A stretch of 20,267 bases of DNA from Clostridium sp. CAG:273 (lineage in GTDB: Bacteria; Bacillota; Clostridia; TANB77; CAG-508), in contig FR901451.1 in NCBI GenBank assembly GCA_000438355.1, positions 1-20,267 on the forward strand, in the 5' to 3' direction. How positions within the stretch are numbered: position 1 is the stretch's first letter; each line of letters opens with the position of its first letter. The position numbers and the translations under genes were made by a program. The notes under the pieces were generated by a model. That model did no database searches and was not told the DNA's origin. It was given only the letters and a program-made list of their open reading frames with translations. Of the stretch, positions 8,640-16,342 are shown piece by piece.

Positions 8640-9782
8640 TTAATCTCCCAAATTTATACCAATATGTCTTGCTGTTTTTACTAAATCGTGGTCCATAGTA
8701 ACTTTTCTAATATTACTCTCTGGTGTATTTCCAGAAACTGCACCTATTACTTTGTTATCGCCAACAACCTCTTCTAAAGAAACTGAACTTAGTTTTCCAT
8801 CTCTTATTACAGCTAATCTATTAAATTCACCATTTAATGCAAGTTCCATTGCTTTTGAACCATATTTTGTAGATAAAACTCTATCATATGATGTTGGAGT
8901 TCCACCTCTTTGCATATAACCTAAAACTGTACATCTTGCTTCTAATCCTGTAAGCTTTTCCAATTCTCTTGCCACTCTTTCTCCTGCTCCACCAAGTTTT
9001 GTGTTATCTACTCCTGCTCCATTATCCCTAACATTAGCAACTGAAATATTACCACCTATTGGTTTAGCACCTTCTGCAACCACTACTACACTAAAGCTTT
9101 TTCCTCTATTTTTTCTATTTATAATTTTTCTTGCAGCACTATTTATATCATATGGAATTTCTGGAATTAAAGCAACATCTGCTCCACCTGCTATTGCAGA
9201 TTCTAAAGCAATCCACCCAGCATATCTTCCCATAACTTCTAATACCATTATTCTATGATGTGTTTCTCCTGTTGTGTGTAATCTATCTAGTGCGTCTGCT
9301 GCAACAGATACAGCTGTATTATATCCAAATGTAATTTCTGTACATGCAACATCATTATCTATTGTTTTTGGAACACCTATAACGTTAATTCCTTTTAAAG
9401 ATAAATCTCTTGCAGACTTTTGTGTTGCATCTCCTCCTAATGTAAATAAACAATCAATTCCATCTTTTCTAATATTTTCAACACATACATCTGAAAAATC
9501 TTTATAAACTTTTTTTCCATTTTCTTCGACAGGATACTGAAATACATTTGCATTAGTTGAGGAACCTATTATAGAACCACCTTTAGGTAAAATTCCTACT
9601 GCATTTCCATCTCCACTTGTAGATAATTTCACAAAATTATTTTTTAACAATCCTCTATATCCATCTATAAAACCATAACACTCTACGCCATTATTTTCAG
9701 CAGTTTTTAATATTGCTCTAATTACAGCATTAAACCCTGAAACATCTCCACCATTTGCTAAAATAGCTACTCTTTTTAACAT
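8640..9782 (-). CDS. pfkA: 6-phosphofructokinase, mixed-substrate type
   Basis: Phosphorylates fructose-6-phosphate to fructose-1,6-bisphosphate in glycolysis; cytoplasmic. The 380 residues include GGDVSGFNAVIR (11-22), GGDAT (116-120), PKTIDND (138-144) with catalytic Asp142, and ALDRLHTT followed by MGRYAGWIAL. These blocks and the length fit the mixed-substrate PFK group rather than the classical ATP-PFK of about 320 residues. Donor choice depends on two positions. The residue after GGD is Gly in ATP enzymes and Asp in PPi enzymes; here it is Ala119. The residue before TIDND is Gly in classical ATP enzymes and Lys in the mixed and PPi groups; here it is Lys139. The donor is therefore uncertain, although the absence of GGDD argues against pyrophosphate. 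AGGAGG precedes the ATG. It is a single-gene unit with its own promoter and terminator. Confidence 0.92.
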   Translation of the reverse strand: MLKRVAILANGGDVSGFNAVIRAILKTAENNGVECYGFIDGYRGLLKNNFVKLSTSGDGNAVGILPKGGSIIGSSTNANVFQYPVEENGKKVYKDFSDVCVENIRKDGIDCLFTLGGDATQKSARDLSLKGINVIGVPKTIDNDVACTEITFGYNTAVSVAADALDRLHTTGETHHRIMVLEVMGRYAGWIALESAIAGGADVALIPEIPYDINSAARKIINRKNRGKSFSVVVVAEGAKPIGGNISVANVRDNGAGVDNTKLGGAGERVARELEKLTGLEARCTVLGYMQRGGTPTSYDRVLSTKYGSKAMELALNGEFNRLAVIRDGKLSSVSLEEVVGDNKVIGAVSGNTPESNIRKVTMDHDLVKTARHIGINLGD

Positions 9783-9821
9783 ATATACCTCCTAAAATTT
9801 ATCTATTGTAATTCTTTACTT

Positions 9822-9849
9822 ATTATATCAATAAAAATAAAAATTACAA
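9822..9849 (-). promoter_or_regulatory. Candidate sigma-A promoter of pfkA
   Basis: On the minus strand, TTGTAA (9844-9849) precedes TATAAT (9822-9827) with a 16-base spacer, about 40 bases before the pfkA start. The -35 lies inside the 3' arm of the upstream gene's terminator, so the two elements share sequence. Confidence 0.6.
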
Positions 9850-9865
9850 CTAAAAAGTTGTAATT
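9842..9865 (-). terminator. Terminator of the polytopic membrane protein gene
   Basis: A perfect 10-bp inverted repeat (9842-9851 and 9856-9865, AATTACAACT and its complement) around a 4-base loop. It is followed on the minus strand by the T-rich run TTTTTATTTTT. It lies about 50 bases beyond the stop at 9918. Confidence 0.75.
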
Positions 9866-9917
9866 AAAAAAATATTTTATAAACTGAATAATAGTAATAT
9901 TCTTATTATATAAATAT

Positions 9918-10631
9918 TTACTTTTCTACTGTATCTTTAGTATATCCTAATACTGGCTGAAATATAAATGGTAATATTGCAAGTCCTACTATAAATTCTA
10001 CACTTTTATTAAATTTCTTTCCTAACCTTATATTAGAAATTATAGAAACAATTGCCCAAGCAACGAATATTAGTATTAGAAAAATTGTTTTAATATAAAG
10101 TTCTGTATAATTAGAACTACTTGCAAAATTTCCAAACCAAATCATAGATATAGATAATATTGGTAATATGGATGGTATAATTCCACATAATCCTGGCATA
10201 TTAACAGCTTTAAAATAGTTATATAATGTCATTATGCTTAATATTTCTATTATAATTTGTAAAAATATTACCATTGGTCTTAAATACATACTTCCTACAA
10301 TCGATATTATAGGTTTTAACATTGTAAATATTACTGCATAACGAGGAAGATTTAATTTACTGTATAACTTAGATAATCCTATAGCCATTACCATTGAAAT
10401 ACAGAAAATTATAATTGAGAATAATTTTCCTCTTGCTTCTTTTATTTCTAGTTTAATCTCCGCTTCTCTTTTTTCTTTTTGATAATCTTCTTCAGAAAAA
10501 TTATCTTTTGACTCAGTTTCAGTCAATGTGGTATTATGCTGTGTTGTTCTTGCTATCTTTAAAGCCAATACCGAACCAGCGATTAGTATAACTACTATTA
10601 ATACAATTATTAATATATTTGTTTTTTTCAT
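9918..10631 (-). CDS. Polytopic membrane protein, DUF5684-like
   Basis: A 237-residue membrane protein. Residues 6-25 are a signal anchor, followed by a Thr/Glu/Lys-rich hydrophilic stretch (30-68). About five further helices lie at 70-90, 96-116, 120-140, 148-168 and 180-202, with a last one near 212-229. The final block LGKKFNKSVEFIVGLAILPF, followed by QPVLG, and the MPGLCGIIPSILPI loop resemble the DUF5684-type membrane domain; this is a motif impression rather than a database match. No catalytic motif is visible. AAGGGGAT precedes the ATG. A near-consensus promoter stands upstream and a terminator downstream, so it is transcribed separately from spoIIIA. Function unknown. Confidence 0.75.
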   Translation of the reverse strand: MKKTNILIIVLIVVILIAGSVLALKIARTTQHNTTLTETESKDNFSEEDYQKEKREAEIKLEIKEARGKLFSIIIFCISMVMAIGLSKLYSKLNLPRYAVIFTMLKPIISIVGSMYLRPMVIFLQIIIEILSIMTLYNYFKAVNMPGLCGIIPSILPILSISMIWFGNFASSSNYTELYIKTIFLILIFVAWAIVSIISNIRLGKKFNKSVEFIVGLAILPFIFQPVLGYTKDTVEK

Positions 10632-10657
10632 TTTTATCCCCTTATTTCAACAACTAT

Positions 10658-10686
10658 ATTATAACAGTATTGGCTAATTTTTTCAA
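10658..10686 (-). promoter_or_regulatory. Strong sigma-A promoter of the membrane protein gene
   Basis: On the minus strand, TTGAAA (10681-10686) and TATAAT (10658-10663) are separated by exactly 17 bases, about 27 bases before the start codon at 10631. This is the best vegetative promoter match in the window. It separates vegetative transcription here from the sporulation operon ending at 10779. Confidence 0.8.
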
Positions 10687-10778
10687 CTTTATCTAAGCGT
10701 AGAATTGTTAGTTTTTTGCTATTTGGCACAACCAAGTTGATATTTTACAAGTTTCTTTATATCTATCAATACTTTATA

Positions 10779-11483
10779 TTATTTATTACTTATATTAATA
10801 TTTTCTATTTTCACTCCTAACTCACGTGTAACTATGTTTTGAATCTGTGCAATCTCCTTTTCTTCTAATTTATCTGATTTTACAATTACACTAACATTTT
10901 CCCCATTTATAAAGATTATTAAATCTTCAAATCCTTTTACCTTTATTAAATTTTCCGCTATCATAATTGAGTTTTTTTGCTCATTAATTTTGCTTATTTC
11001 TTTTTGTGCTATTGCTTTTTGGTCTACAGATATACTTTCGTTTTCAATTATTTTTTGATATGTATCTAATGTTTGTGAATACATAGTATCTCTATCTAAT
11101 CTTGATTGAGTAAAATAATTATTATTTAATTGTTTATCTTCGTTTACACTTTCTATGTTATTACTGCTAGTTTCTGTAGTACTGCTTTCTGTTATATTAT
11201 CTGAAACATTTTTATCATTTTTTTCTATTACGCTATCATTTAAATCATTATTATTTACTATATCTTGAATTTCGTTTTCTTGTTCACCATCTATCACATT
11301 AGCACTAACTAATTTAGCATCTCCTATTGATGCCATTTCTTCAGAATCTGCTAATGTACTTGCTGGCACTAAATTATTTATTGGTAATCCATTGTCACTA
11401 AAATTAAGATAACCTGCTACTATTAGCATTAATGCTCCAACAAAAATAATAATTTGATTTCTTTTTATCACTTTCATAAACAT
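10779..11483 (-). CDS. spoIIIAH: Stage III sporulation protein AH
   Basis: Mother-cell membrane protein whose extracytoplasmic C-terminal domain, of the YscJ/FliF ring-building type, binds SpoIIQ across the intermembrane space and forms part of the feeding channel to the forespore. The 234 residues open with the conserved KVIKRNQ block and a single helix (about 10-27). A Ser/Asn/Thr/Glu-rich linker (about 60-125) follows, then the conserved C-terminal domain (LDTYQKIIENE, AENLIKVKGFEDLIIFI, IVTRELGVKIENI). AGGAG lies eight bases before the first ATG, favouring it over the ATG two codons in. It is the last spoIIIA gene, 18 bases after spoIIIAG. No clear terminator follows. Confidence 0.93.
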   Translation of the reverse strand: MFMKVIKRNQIIIFVGALMLIVAGYLNFSDNGLPINNLVPASTLADSEEMASIGDAKLVSANVIDGEQENEIQDIVNNNDLNDSVIEKNDKNVSDNITESSTTETSSNNIESVNEDKQLNNNYFTQSRLDRDTMYSQTLDTYQKIIENESISVDQKAIAQKEISKINEQKNSIMIAENLIKVKGFEDLIIFINGENVSVIVKSDKLEEKEIAQIQNIVTRELGVKIENINISNK

Positions 11484-11501
11484 TTTAAAGTCTCCTTTCT
11501 A

Positions 11502-12143
11502 TTAACTTTGCATTTCAAATACTTGAATTTTATGTGTTGCAAGTCCTGTTACTGCTTCTACAGCTTGAACAATTTTAGTTTTAACATCTACATTTGCAGC
11601 CCCTTTTGCAGCTATAATAGCTCCTTCTATTCTAGGACTTATTATGCTTTGTGTTATTGGCTGTTTTTCTCCATCACTTTCTTTAAATATTATATCTTTT
11701 TTACTATCCAATTCTGTTATTTTTCTTGTGCCACCAGATTTATCTGTTTCTTCTGTATCTTTTGTTGTTCTATCTTCATTGTATAATGGTACTGTCTGGC
11801 TAGTTTGTGAATATGTTATCATAACATTTACTTCTCCTACTCCTTCTATTTTAGAAAGTATCTCTTCAAGTTCTGCATCTATTTTATATAACGACGAAGA
11901 AGAAGCCTGTACTGTTTCTTCTGTAATACCTTCTTCTATTGTAGTAGCAAGTTTTTTATTAGGGTCTGATGTTGGTTTCTTTTCTTCTCCATTATCTCCA
12001 TTCCATATTAAGTTAATAACAATAACTGTAATTATTAATATAATAACAAGCACCACTAAATTTTCTATTTTCTTTTTATTATTTTCACTTTTCTCCTCTC
12101 CCTTCTCTTTTTGAATAAGAGACTTAATTTTCTCCTTAAACAT
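11502..12143 (-). CDS. spoIIIAG: Stage III sporulation protein AG
   Basis: Ring-forming component of the SpoIIIA-SpoIIQ channel in the mother-cell membrane. The 213 residues comprise a lysine-rich cytoplasmic N-terminus (1-27), one helix (28-48), a linker, and the conserved domain LEEILSKIEGVGEVNVMITY. An insertion rich in Thr, Asp, Lys and Glu follows, and then SPRIEGAIIAAKGAANVDVK and the C-terminal AVEAVTGLATHKIQVFEM. GGAGGG precedes the ATG. It sits 24 bases after spoIIIAF and 18 before spoIIIAH, tight operon spacing. Confidence 0.94.
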   Translation of the reverse strand: MFKEKIKSLIQKEKGEEKSENNKKKIENLVVLVIILIITVIVINLIWNGDNGEEKKPTSDPNKKLATTIEEGITEETVQASSSSLYKIDAELEEILSKIEGVGEVNVMITYSQTSQTVPLYNEDRTTKDTEETDKSGGTRKITELDSKKDIIFKESDGEKQPITQSIISPRIEGAIIAAKGAANVDVKTKIVQAVEAVTGLATHKIQVFEMQS

Positions 12144-12167
12144 ACTTTTCCCTCCTTTTAATTAAAC

Positions 12168-12872
12168 TTAATTTATGTTAATATTTTTTTTATTTATTTC
12201 ATAAGTTGTTTCTAAATATTCTTTTACTTTGTTTTTTTCATAAACTGTTAAGTCTAAGTTATAATCTTTATTATTTGTATTGTTCTTAGAATTATTTTTA
12301 TCATTATCATCTTCAATGTTATTATCTTTACTATTACTTCCGTTTATTTCAATATTTACATCATTCACTTCTTTTACTTTTTCTACATCTTTAGTAATAC
12401 TAATTTCATTTACATTGTTATTTTCTTCCCCTGTATCTGCATTATTTGATTTTATCTTTTTCAAATTTAGGTTTAATGCTTCTATTTCGTAAGTTTCTTC
12501 ATTTTTTATTTTTACCTCACATTCTATTGTCTCATATCCTTTATTTTTTAATTTTGAAATTATATCTGATTTTAAATTTGAAACATAAATATCCATTATA
12601 TTATTAGAATTATTTTTATCTAAGCTATTATATATTGCTTTGCTATCAACTTCTGTATAAAACTCTTCTAAATTTAATTCCTCACTTATATTAAATCCCT
12701 TTCCTGTAATTTTACTAATAACAGGAGAAATTATTGAAAATAAAATATAAACACCAATTACTACTTTTATATATTTTTTACAACTCCCATTTGGCAAAAT
12801 CATCTCTATAATTGTAGCTATAATAACAGCTATAATTATACCTTGAGCCCAATTTGTAATCCATTCAATCAT
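12168..12872 (-). CDS. spoIIIAF: Stage III sporulation protein AF
   Basis: Membrane protein of the mother-cell SpoIIIA complex. The N-terminus is typical: WITNWAQGIIIAVIIATIIE with a first helix at about 8-26, EMILPNGSCKKYIK, and a second helix at 35-52 (VVIGVYILFSIISPVI). The rest is hydrophilic. Residues about 140-215 form an Asn/Asp/Lys-rich low-complexity segment that makes the protein (234 residues) somewhat longer than usual. GGAGG lies four bases before the ATG. The spoIIIAE stop is 12 bases upstream, indicating translational coupling. Confidence 0.9.
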   Translation of the reverse strand: MIEWITNWAQGIIIAVIIATIIEMILPNGSCKKYIKVVIGVYILFSIISPVISKITGKGFNISEELNLEEFYTEVDSKAIYNSLDKNNSNNIMDIYVSNLKSDIISKLKNKGYETIECEVKIKNEETYEIEALNLNLKKIKSNNADTGEENNNVNEISITKDVEKVKEVNDVNIEINGSNSKDNNIEDDNDKNNSKNNTNNKDYNLDLTVYEKNKVKEYLETTYEINKKNININ

Positions 12873-12884
12873 TTTTCCTCCGCT

Positions 12885-14054
12885 TTACCTATACATTAAA
12901 CCACTATTTGAAATTTTTATTACCAATGTAACTCCAATAACTAGCATAATGCTTATACTACACAATATTGCAAATAGTATTTTAAAAGTATCGCCCATTT
13001 GGTCTAATAACTTTATAATTTTTTCATCTGCTATTGGCTGACAAACAGCTGCACTCAAATAATACAGTCCCATAAGTATTGCAAGTTTTATTATTGGTGC
13101 CATGCAAATGCTAATAACAACTATTACTCCAACTATTCCAACTGCATTTTTTAAAATTGCTCCACATCCTATTACAGTTTCTACAGCATCTCCTAAAATT
13201 TTTCCTACCACTGGAATAAAATTTGATACTGCTGCTTTTGTAGTCTTAGCAGTAATTCCATCTACGGTACTGCTTAGACTACCTTCTACAGAAGCTAATC
13301 CTACAAATATTGTAAGCACAATTCCTAATATCCATACAATAGATGAATTAAAAAATTTAGATAATTTGTCAAGTTGTATTCTTTCTGATACTTTTGAAAC
13401 AATTGCTAAAGCTGTAGAAATTAATACAAATGGAATAATTATCATATTAATAAAGTTTCCTATAAATGTTATCAAAAAAAGTAATATCGGTTCCAATAAA
13501 CTAGCTGATGTAAAGCTCCCAGTTGTAAGCATTAATGTTATAAGTATAGGGATTAGACTATTCATAAATCCAACTAAACTATCTATTGAATTTTTAACCA
13601 TTGAAATAATATCTGCAAAGTTTACCATTATTAAAGTTACTATTAATATATATTGAACATAATAAACAATTTGAGAAACTGTTTTATTTTCTAACCCATC
13701 ACTTATACTTTTAAGAATACTATGTATAACAATTATTACAATTACAGTTCCAAGAACTCCTATACAATCTATAATTTCTTTTCCAATAATACTTAAAAAT
13801 TTTTTTATAATACTTTCATTGTCTATTTCTCCCTTTATTGCTTTATTAAATATGTCATCAACATTAAAATTTCCATATAAGTCTGATGTATATTTATTTG
13901 CTTCATCTAAAAAGCCACTTATATTTAAAGAACTTTTTTGTGACTCTAATATATCTTCTGTACCAGTTTTTTCTGCAAAAACAATACTACTGTTTACAAA
14001 AATAAAAAATATAGTTAAAATTATAAATCTAAAAAAATAAACTCTTCTTTTCAT
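12885..14054 (-). CDS. spoIIIAE: Stage III sporulation protein AE
   Basis: Large polytopic membrane protein of the SpoIIIA complex. The 389 residues begin with a signal peptide (hydrophobic core about 9-25, likely cleavage after VFA at 27). A short exported region follows, then many helices carrying the family blocks LEPILLFLITFIGNFINMI, VDGITAKTTKAAVSNFIPVVG, LGDAVETVIG, and a C-terminal helix pair near MGDTFKILFAILCSISIML. AGGAG lies five bases before the ATG. It follows spoIIIAD by 8 bases. Length and motifs are normal. Confidence 0.95.
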   Translation of the reverse strand: MKRRVYFFRFIILTIFFIFVNSSIVFAEKTGTEDILESQKSSLNISGFLDEANKYTSDLYGNFNVDDIFNKAIKGEIDNESIIKKFLSIIGKEIIDCIGVLGTVIVIIVIHSILKSISDGLENKTVSQIVYYVQYILIVTLIMVNFADIISMVKNSIDSLVGFMNSLIPILITLMLTTGSFTSASLLEPILLFLITFIGNFINMIIIPFVLISTALAIVSKVSERIQLDKLSKFFNSSIVWILGIVLTIFVGLASVEGSLSSTVDGITAKTTKAAVSNFIPVVGKILGDAVETVIGCGAILKNAVGIVGVIVVISICMAPIIKLAILMGLYYLSAAVCQPIADEKIIKLLDQMGDTFKILFAILCSISIMLVIGVTLVIKISNSGLMYR

Positions 14055-14062
14055 TTGTACTC

Positions 14063-14449
14063 CTAAGGTAAAACTTTTAAAATAGTTTCTAAAAGACTTG
14101 CTATTATAGGGATAGACATTGCTATTATAATTATTTTTCCTCCCATATCTACCTTTGATGCAATTGCAGTTTCTCCTGAATCTTTACAAACACTTGAAGC
14201 AAATTCTGTTAAAATAGCAATTCCTGTAATCTTTATAAGCAAAAATATAAATTCGTTATTTATTGATGTTCTATTTGCCAAATTAGTTAATAAATTAATA
14301 ATTGCGGAAAGTTTGTCCATTACTAAAAGTAAAATAATAATTCCAGCTGCAACAGAAACATACATTGTGAATTCTGGTCTATATTGTTTTACAATTATGA
14401 TTATAATAAGTGCAATTAAACCAACTCCAATAATTTTTATAATGTCCAT
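14063..14449 (-). CDS. spoIIIAD: Stage III sporulation protein AD
   Basis: Small polytopic membrane protein of the SpoIIIA complex, 128 residues with about four helices, related to SpoIIIAC in its first two. Family blocks visible are KQYRPEFTMYVSVAAG, LIKITGIAILTEFASSVCKDSGE and ASKVDMGGKIIIIAMSIPI. The ATG at 14449 has only a weak AGAAGAG ribosome site. A better AAGGAG lies about 28 bases upstream without an in-frame start, so initiation may be inefficient. Seventy-one bases separate it from spoIIIAC, the second-largest gap in the operon. Confidence 0.94.
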   Translation of the reverse strand: MDIIKIIGVGLIALIIIIIVKQYRPEFTMYVSVAAGIIILLLVMDKLSAIINLLTNLANRTSINNEFIFLLIKITGIAILTEFASSVCKDSGETAIASKVDMGGKIIIIAMSIPIIASLLETILKVLP

Positions 14450-14520
14450 AACTCTTCTCGCATATAAAAATATACGAAACTCCTTAATATTTATATTTAG
14501 GTTTTTAATAAAGGTCTTAC

Positions 14521-14715
14521 CTATAAACCAAACATAGTCCTTACTGTAGTAAATAATGTACTTATTTCTTTTATAACTAATGTTAATACAATTACAAGAC
14601 CTGCTAAAGTTGTCATCATAGCTTGGTCTTCTCTTCCTGCTCTTACTAAAACTTGATACAATACTGCCACTAAAATTCCTATTGCAGCTATTTTAAATAA
14701 TAGGCTTATATCCAT
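14521..14715 (-). CDS. spoIIIAC: Stage III sporulation protein AC
   Basis: A 64-residue two-helix membrane protein of the SpoIIIA complex. Typical sequence: LLFKIAAIGILVAVLYQVL, then the polar loop RAGREDQAMMTTLAG, then VIVLTLVIKEISTLF. AAGGAGG precedes the ATG with good spacing. Length matches the family (about 65 residues). Eighty-nine bases with an AT-rich hairpin separate it from spoIIIAB. Confidence 0.94.
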   Translation of the reverse strand: MDISLLFKIAAIGILVAVLYQVLVRAGREDQAMMTTLAGLVIVLTLVIKEISTLFTTVRTMFGL

Positions 14716-14750
14716 ATAATCCTCCTTACTAATATAGTTTTCGATTATTA

Positions 14751-14779
14751 TTTTTTAATTGCCATTTATAATTAAAAAA
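14751..14779 (-). repeat. AT-only stem-loop between spoIIIAB and spoIIIAC
   Basis: A perfect 10-bp inverted repeat (TTTTTTAATT and its complement, 14751-14760 and 14770-14779) with a 9-base loop. It lies inside the operon in an 89-base gap, the largest between spoIIIA genes. No T-run follows on the coding strand, so it does not look like an ordinary terminator. It might be an mRNA processing or stability element. Confidence 0.45.
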
Positions 14780-14804
14780 TATATACTAATTTGTTTTAAA
14801 AATA

Positions 14805-15314
14805 TTAAGCCAAAATAATTACAATTGTTGCTCCAACTACAATTCCAAGAGTTTTATACATTTTATAGTTTTTATCTTTTTCTTGTTTTGCATCCTCTAT
14901 TTGGGCATCTATAAAATTATTTACTAATTTTATTTCGCTAATTTGACCACTTAAGTCTGTTTTCCCAAGCATTCGTCCTAACCCTTTAATTATATCTATG
15001 TCTGCTTTTTTTAAGCTTGTATATGTATTTTCTAAAGCATATTTCCATGCTTCTCCCGCTTGCATATTTTGCATTTTCTCAGAAGCATTTTTAAAAATAT
15101 TTCCTACATTTCCATTTATCTTTTTTGATATATCTTTAAAAACAGTAGGTATATCTTCATATGTAAACTTTATTTTATTCTCAAACATATTTAATGCATT
15201 TTTTATTTCTTTAAGCTCTAATTCACGATTTGTATATTTTTTAGCTAGCATTAATCCTATTGCTGAGCTTGTACCTATTATCATTGCAAAAATAAATACT
15301 TTAACAAATAACAT
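14805..15314 (-). CDS. spoIIIAB: Stage III sporulation protein AB
   Basis: Membrane-anchored protein of the SpoIIIA complex with structural resemblance to type II secretion GspF proteins. The 169 residues have a helix at each end (about 3-24 and 150-169). The helical cytoplasmic domain between them has ELELKEIKNALNMFENKI, LGRMLGKTDLSGQ and EDAKQEKDKNYKMYKTLG, all family hallmarks. It starts only five bases after the spoIIIAA stop and has no strong ribosome site of its own. It probably depends on ribosomes finishing spoIIIAA, which matters because spoIIIAA is frameshifted. Confidence 0.94.
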   Translation of the reverse strand: MLFVKVFIFAMIIGTSSAIGLMLAKKYTNRELELKEIKNALNMFENKIKFTYEDIPTVFKDISKKINGNVGNIFKNASEKMQNMQAGEAWKYALENTYTSLKKADIDIIKGLGRMLGKTDLSGQISEIKLVNNFIDAQIEDAKQEKDKNYKMYKTLGIVVGATIVIILA

Positions 15315-15319
15315 TTTTA

Positions 15320-16271
15320 TTACATGGCATATTCCATATTAATATTGCCAAATTCTCCTTTCTTCTCATTTTTACAAAAATATTTAATTATATTTCTATC
15401 TTCTTCTATAAATAAAAACAATTCAAAAACATTAGACTTATATAAACTATTTAAAATAGGATTTAATGAAATATCTTTTATATTTTTACCATGTGCTGTA
15501 AAAATCCCTTTTACACCGAGAACATACAGCATAATTTATAGCCTCCACATCTTCTTGTGTTCCTATCTCATCTGCTACTATTACTTTTGGGTTCATAGAC
15601 CTTATTAACATTTTCATCCCTATTGATTTTGGAATATTAGAAAGTATATCTGTTCTAAGTCCTACATTATTTTGTGGAACACCCTTATACATAGCTGAAA
15701 TTTCATCTCTTTCATCTACTAATCCTACATTAATTCCTCTAAAATTTAAGTTTGGAATTCCACTGCTAATCTGTCTTACAATATCTCTTAAAAGAGTAGT
15801 TTTACCTCTGCCTGGTGGAGAAACAATAATAGTATTATAAATAGTGTTATCTTCTAAATTTAATATATCCTTTATTATTTTATTACTACACCCCGTTATC
15901 TCCTTAGCTATTCTAAAATTCAAACTATATATATAAGAAATATTTTTTACTTTTCCATCTTCTACAACTACATTTCCTGCAATTCCAACTCTATGACCAC
16001 CTCTAAGTGTTATATATCCATTGCAAATTTGATTTTGATATGAATAAATCGAATTATCACATATAATTTGTAATATTTGTAACAATTCTTCTTGAGTTGC
16101 AACATATTCTAAAACTACATCTGCCTGTCCAATTTTTAATATTATATTTTTATTTGCTCGTATTCTTATTTCCTCTAGTAGATTAAATCTATCTTTATAT
16201 CGACATATTGTATTTCTAATTTGAAGCGGAAAATAATTTATTGTATTTAATATATTTTCTATCTTTCTCAC
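15320..16271 (-). pseudogene. spoIIIAA: Stage III sporulation protein AA (ATPase), interrupted by a +1 frameshift
   Basis: SpoIIIAA is the AAA-type secretion ATPase predicted to power the SpoIIIA channel. The first frame, from GTG 16271, gives 261 residues: LLEEIRIRANK (31-41), GGHRVGIAG (91-99), Walker A SPPGRGKTT (151-159), VDERDEISAMYKG (186-196) and Walker B VIVADEIGTQEDVEAINYA (230-248). It then runs into RCKRDFYSTW and stops. The second frame resumes with GVKGIFTAHGKNIKDI and continues to 15320. Removing one base at 15518 joins them into about 316 residues, the normal length. The lost part holds the conserved TAHG block. The GTG has no ATG alternative in frame and only a poor ribosome site. 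It could be a pseudogene, a sequencing error, a recoded gene or a split gene. Confidence 0.9.
15518..15518 (-). other. Frameshift position in spoIIIAA
   Basis: Coding-strand codons read GCT GTA TGT TCT, then C, then GGT GTA AAA GGG. Skipping the C at 15518 restores the conserved frame (A-V-C-S-G-V-K-G). The extra C turns the site into an in-frame CGG. It is not in a homopolymer. In the new frame an ATG at 15532-15530 has GGAGG (15542-15546) exactly nine bases upstream. Confidence 0.85.
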
Positions 16272-16290
16272 CCACCATATTAATTTCCAT

Positions 16291-16342
16291 AAAAAAATAA
16301 AACATATTCATATATTAATATATATGCTATGTTTTATTTTTT
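16291..16342 (-). terminator. Long terminator-like hairpin between the 607-residue gene and spoIIIAA
   Basis: Perfect 15-bp arms (16292-16306 and 16328-16342, AAAAAATAAAACATA and its complement). The loop region is itself nearly palindromic (CATATAT...ATATATG, 16309-16326), so almost the whole element can pair. On the minus strand the 3' arm ends in a T7 run. It lies about 28 bases past the upstream stop and ends only 20 bases before the spoIIIAA start. It leaves little room for a separate spoIIIA promoter. Confidence 0.75.

Noticed and set aside
13102..13656. A 184-residue plus-strand reading frame inside spoIIIAE
   Set aside because: It is antisense to a conserved membrane protein gene, and no independent start signals support it. 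Other long plus-strand frames in the window were rejected for the same reason.
15510..15530. Classic programmed +1 slippage in spoIIIAA of the release-factor-2 type
   Set aside because: There is no stop codon at the shift, no slippery re-pairing of the P-site tRNA (UCU to CUC), and the SD-like GGAGG is too far away to be the usual stimulator.
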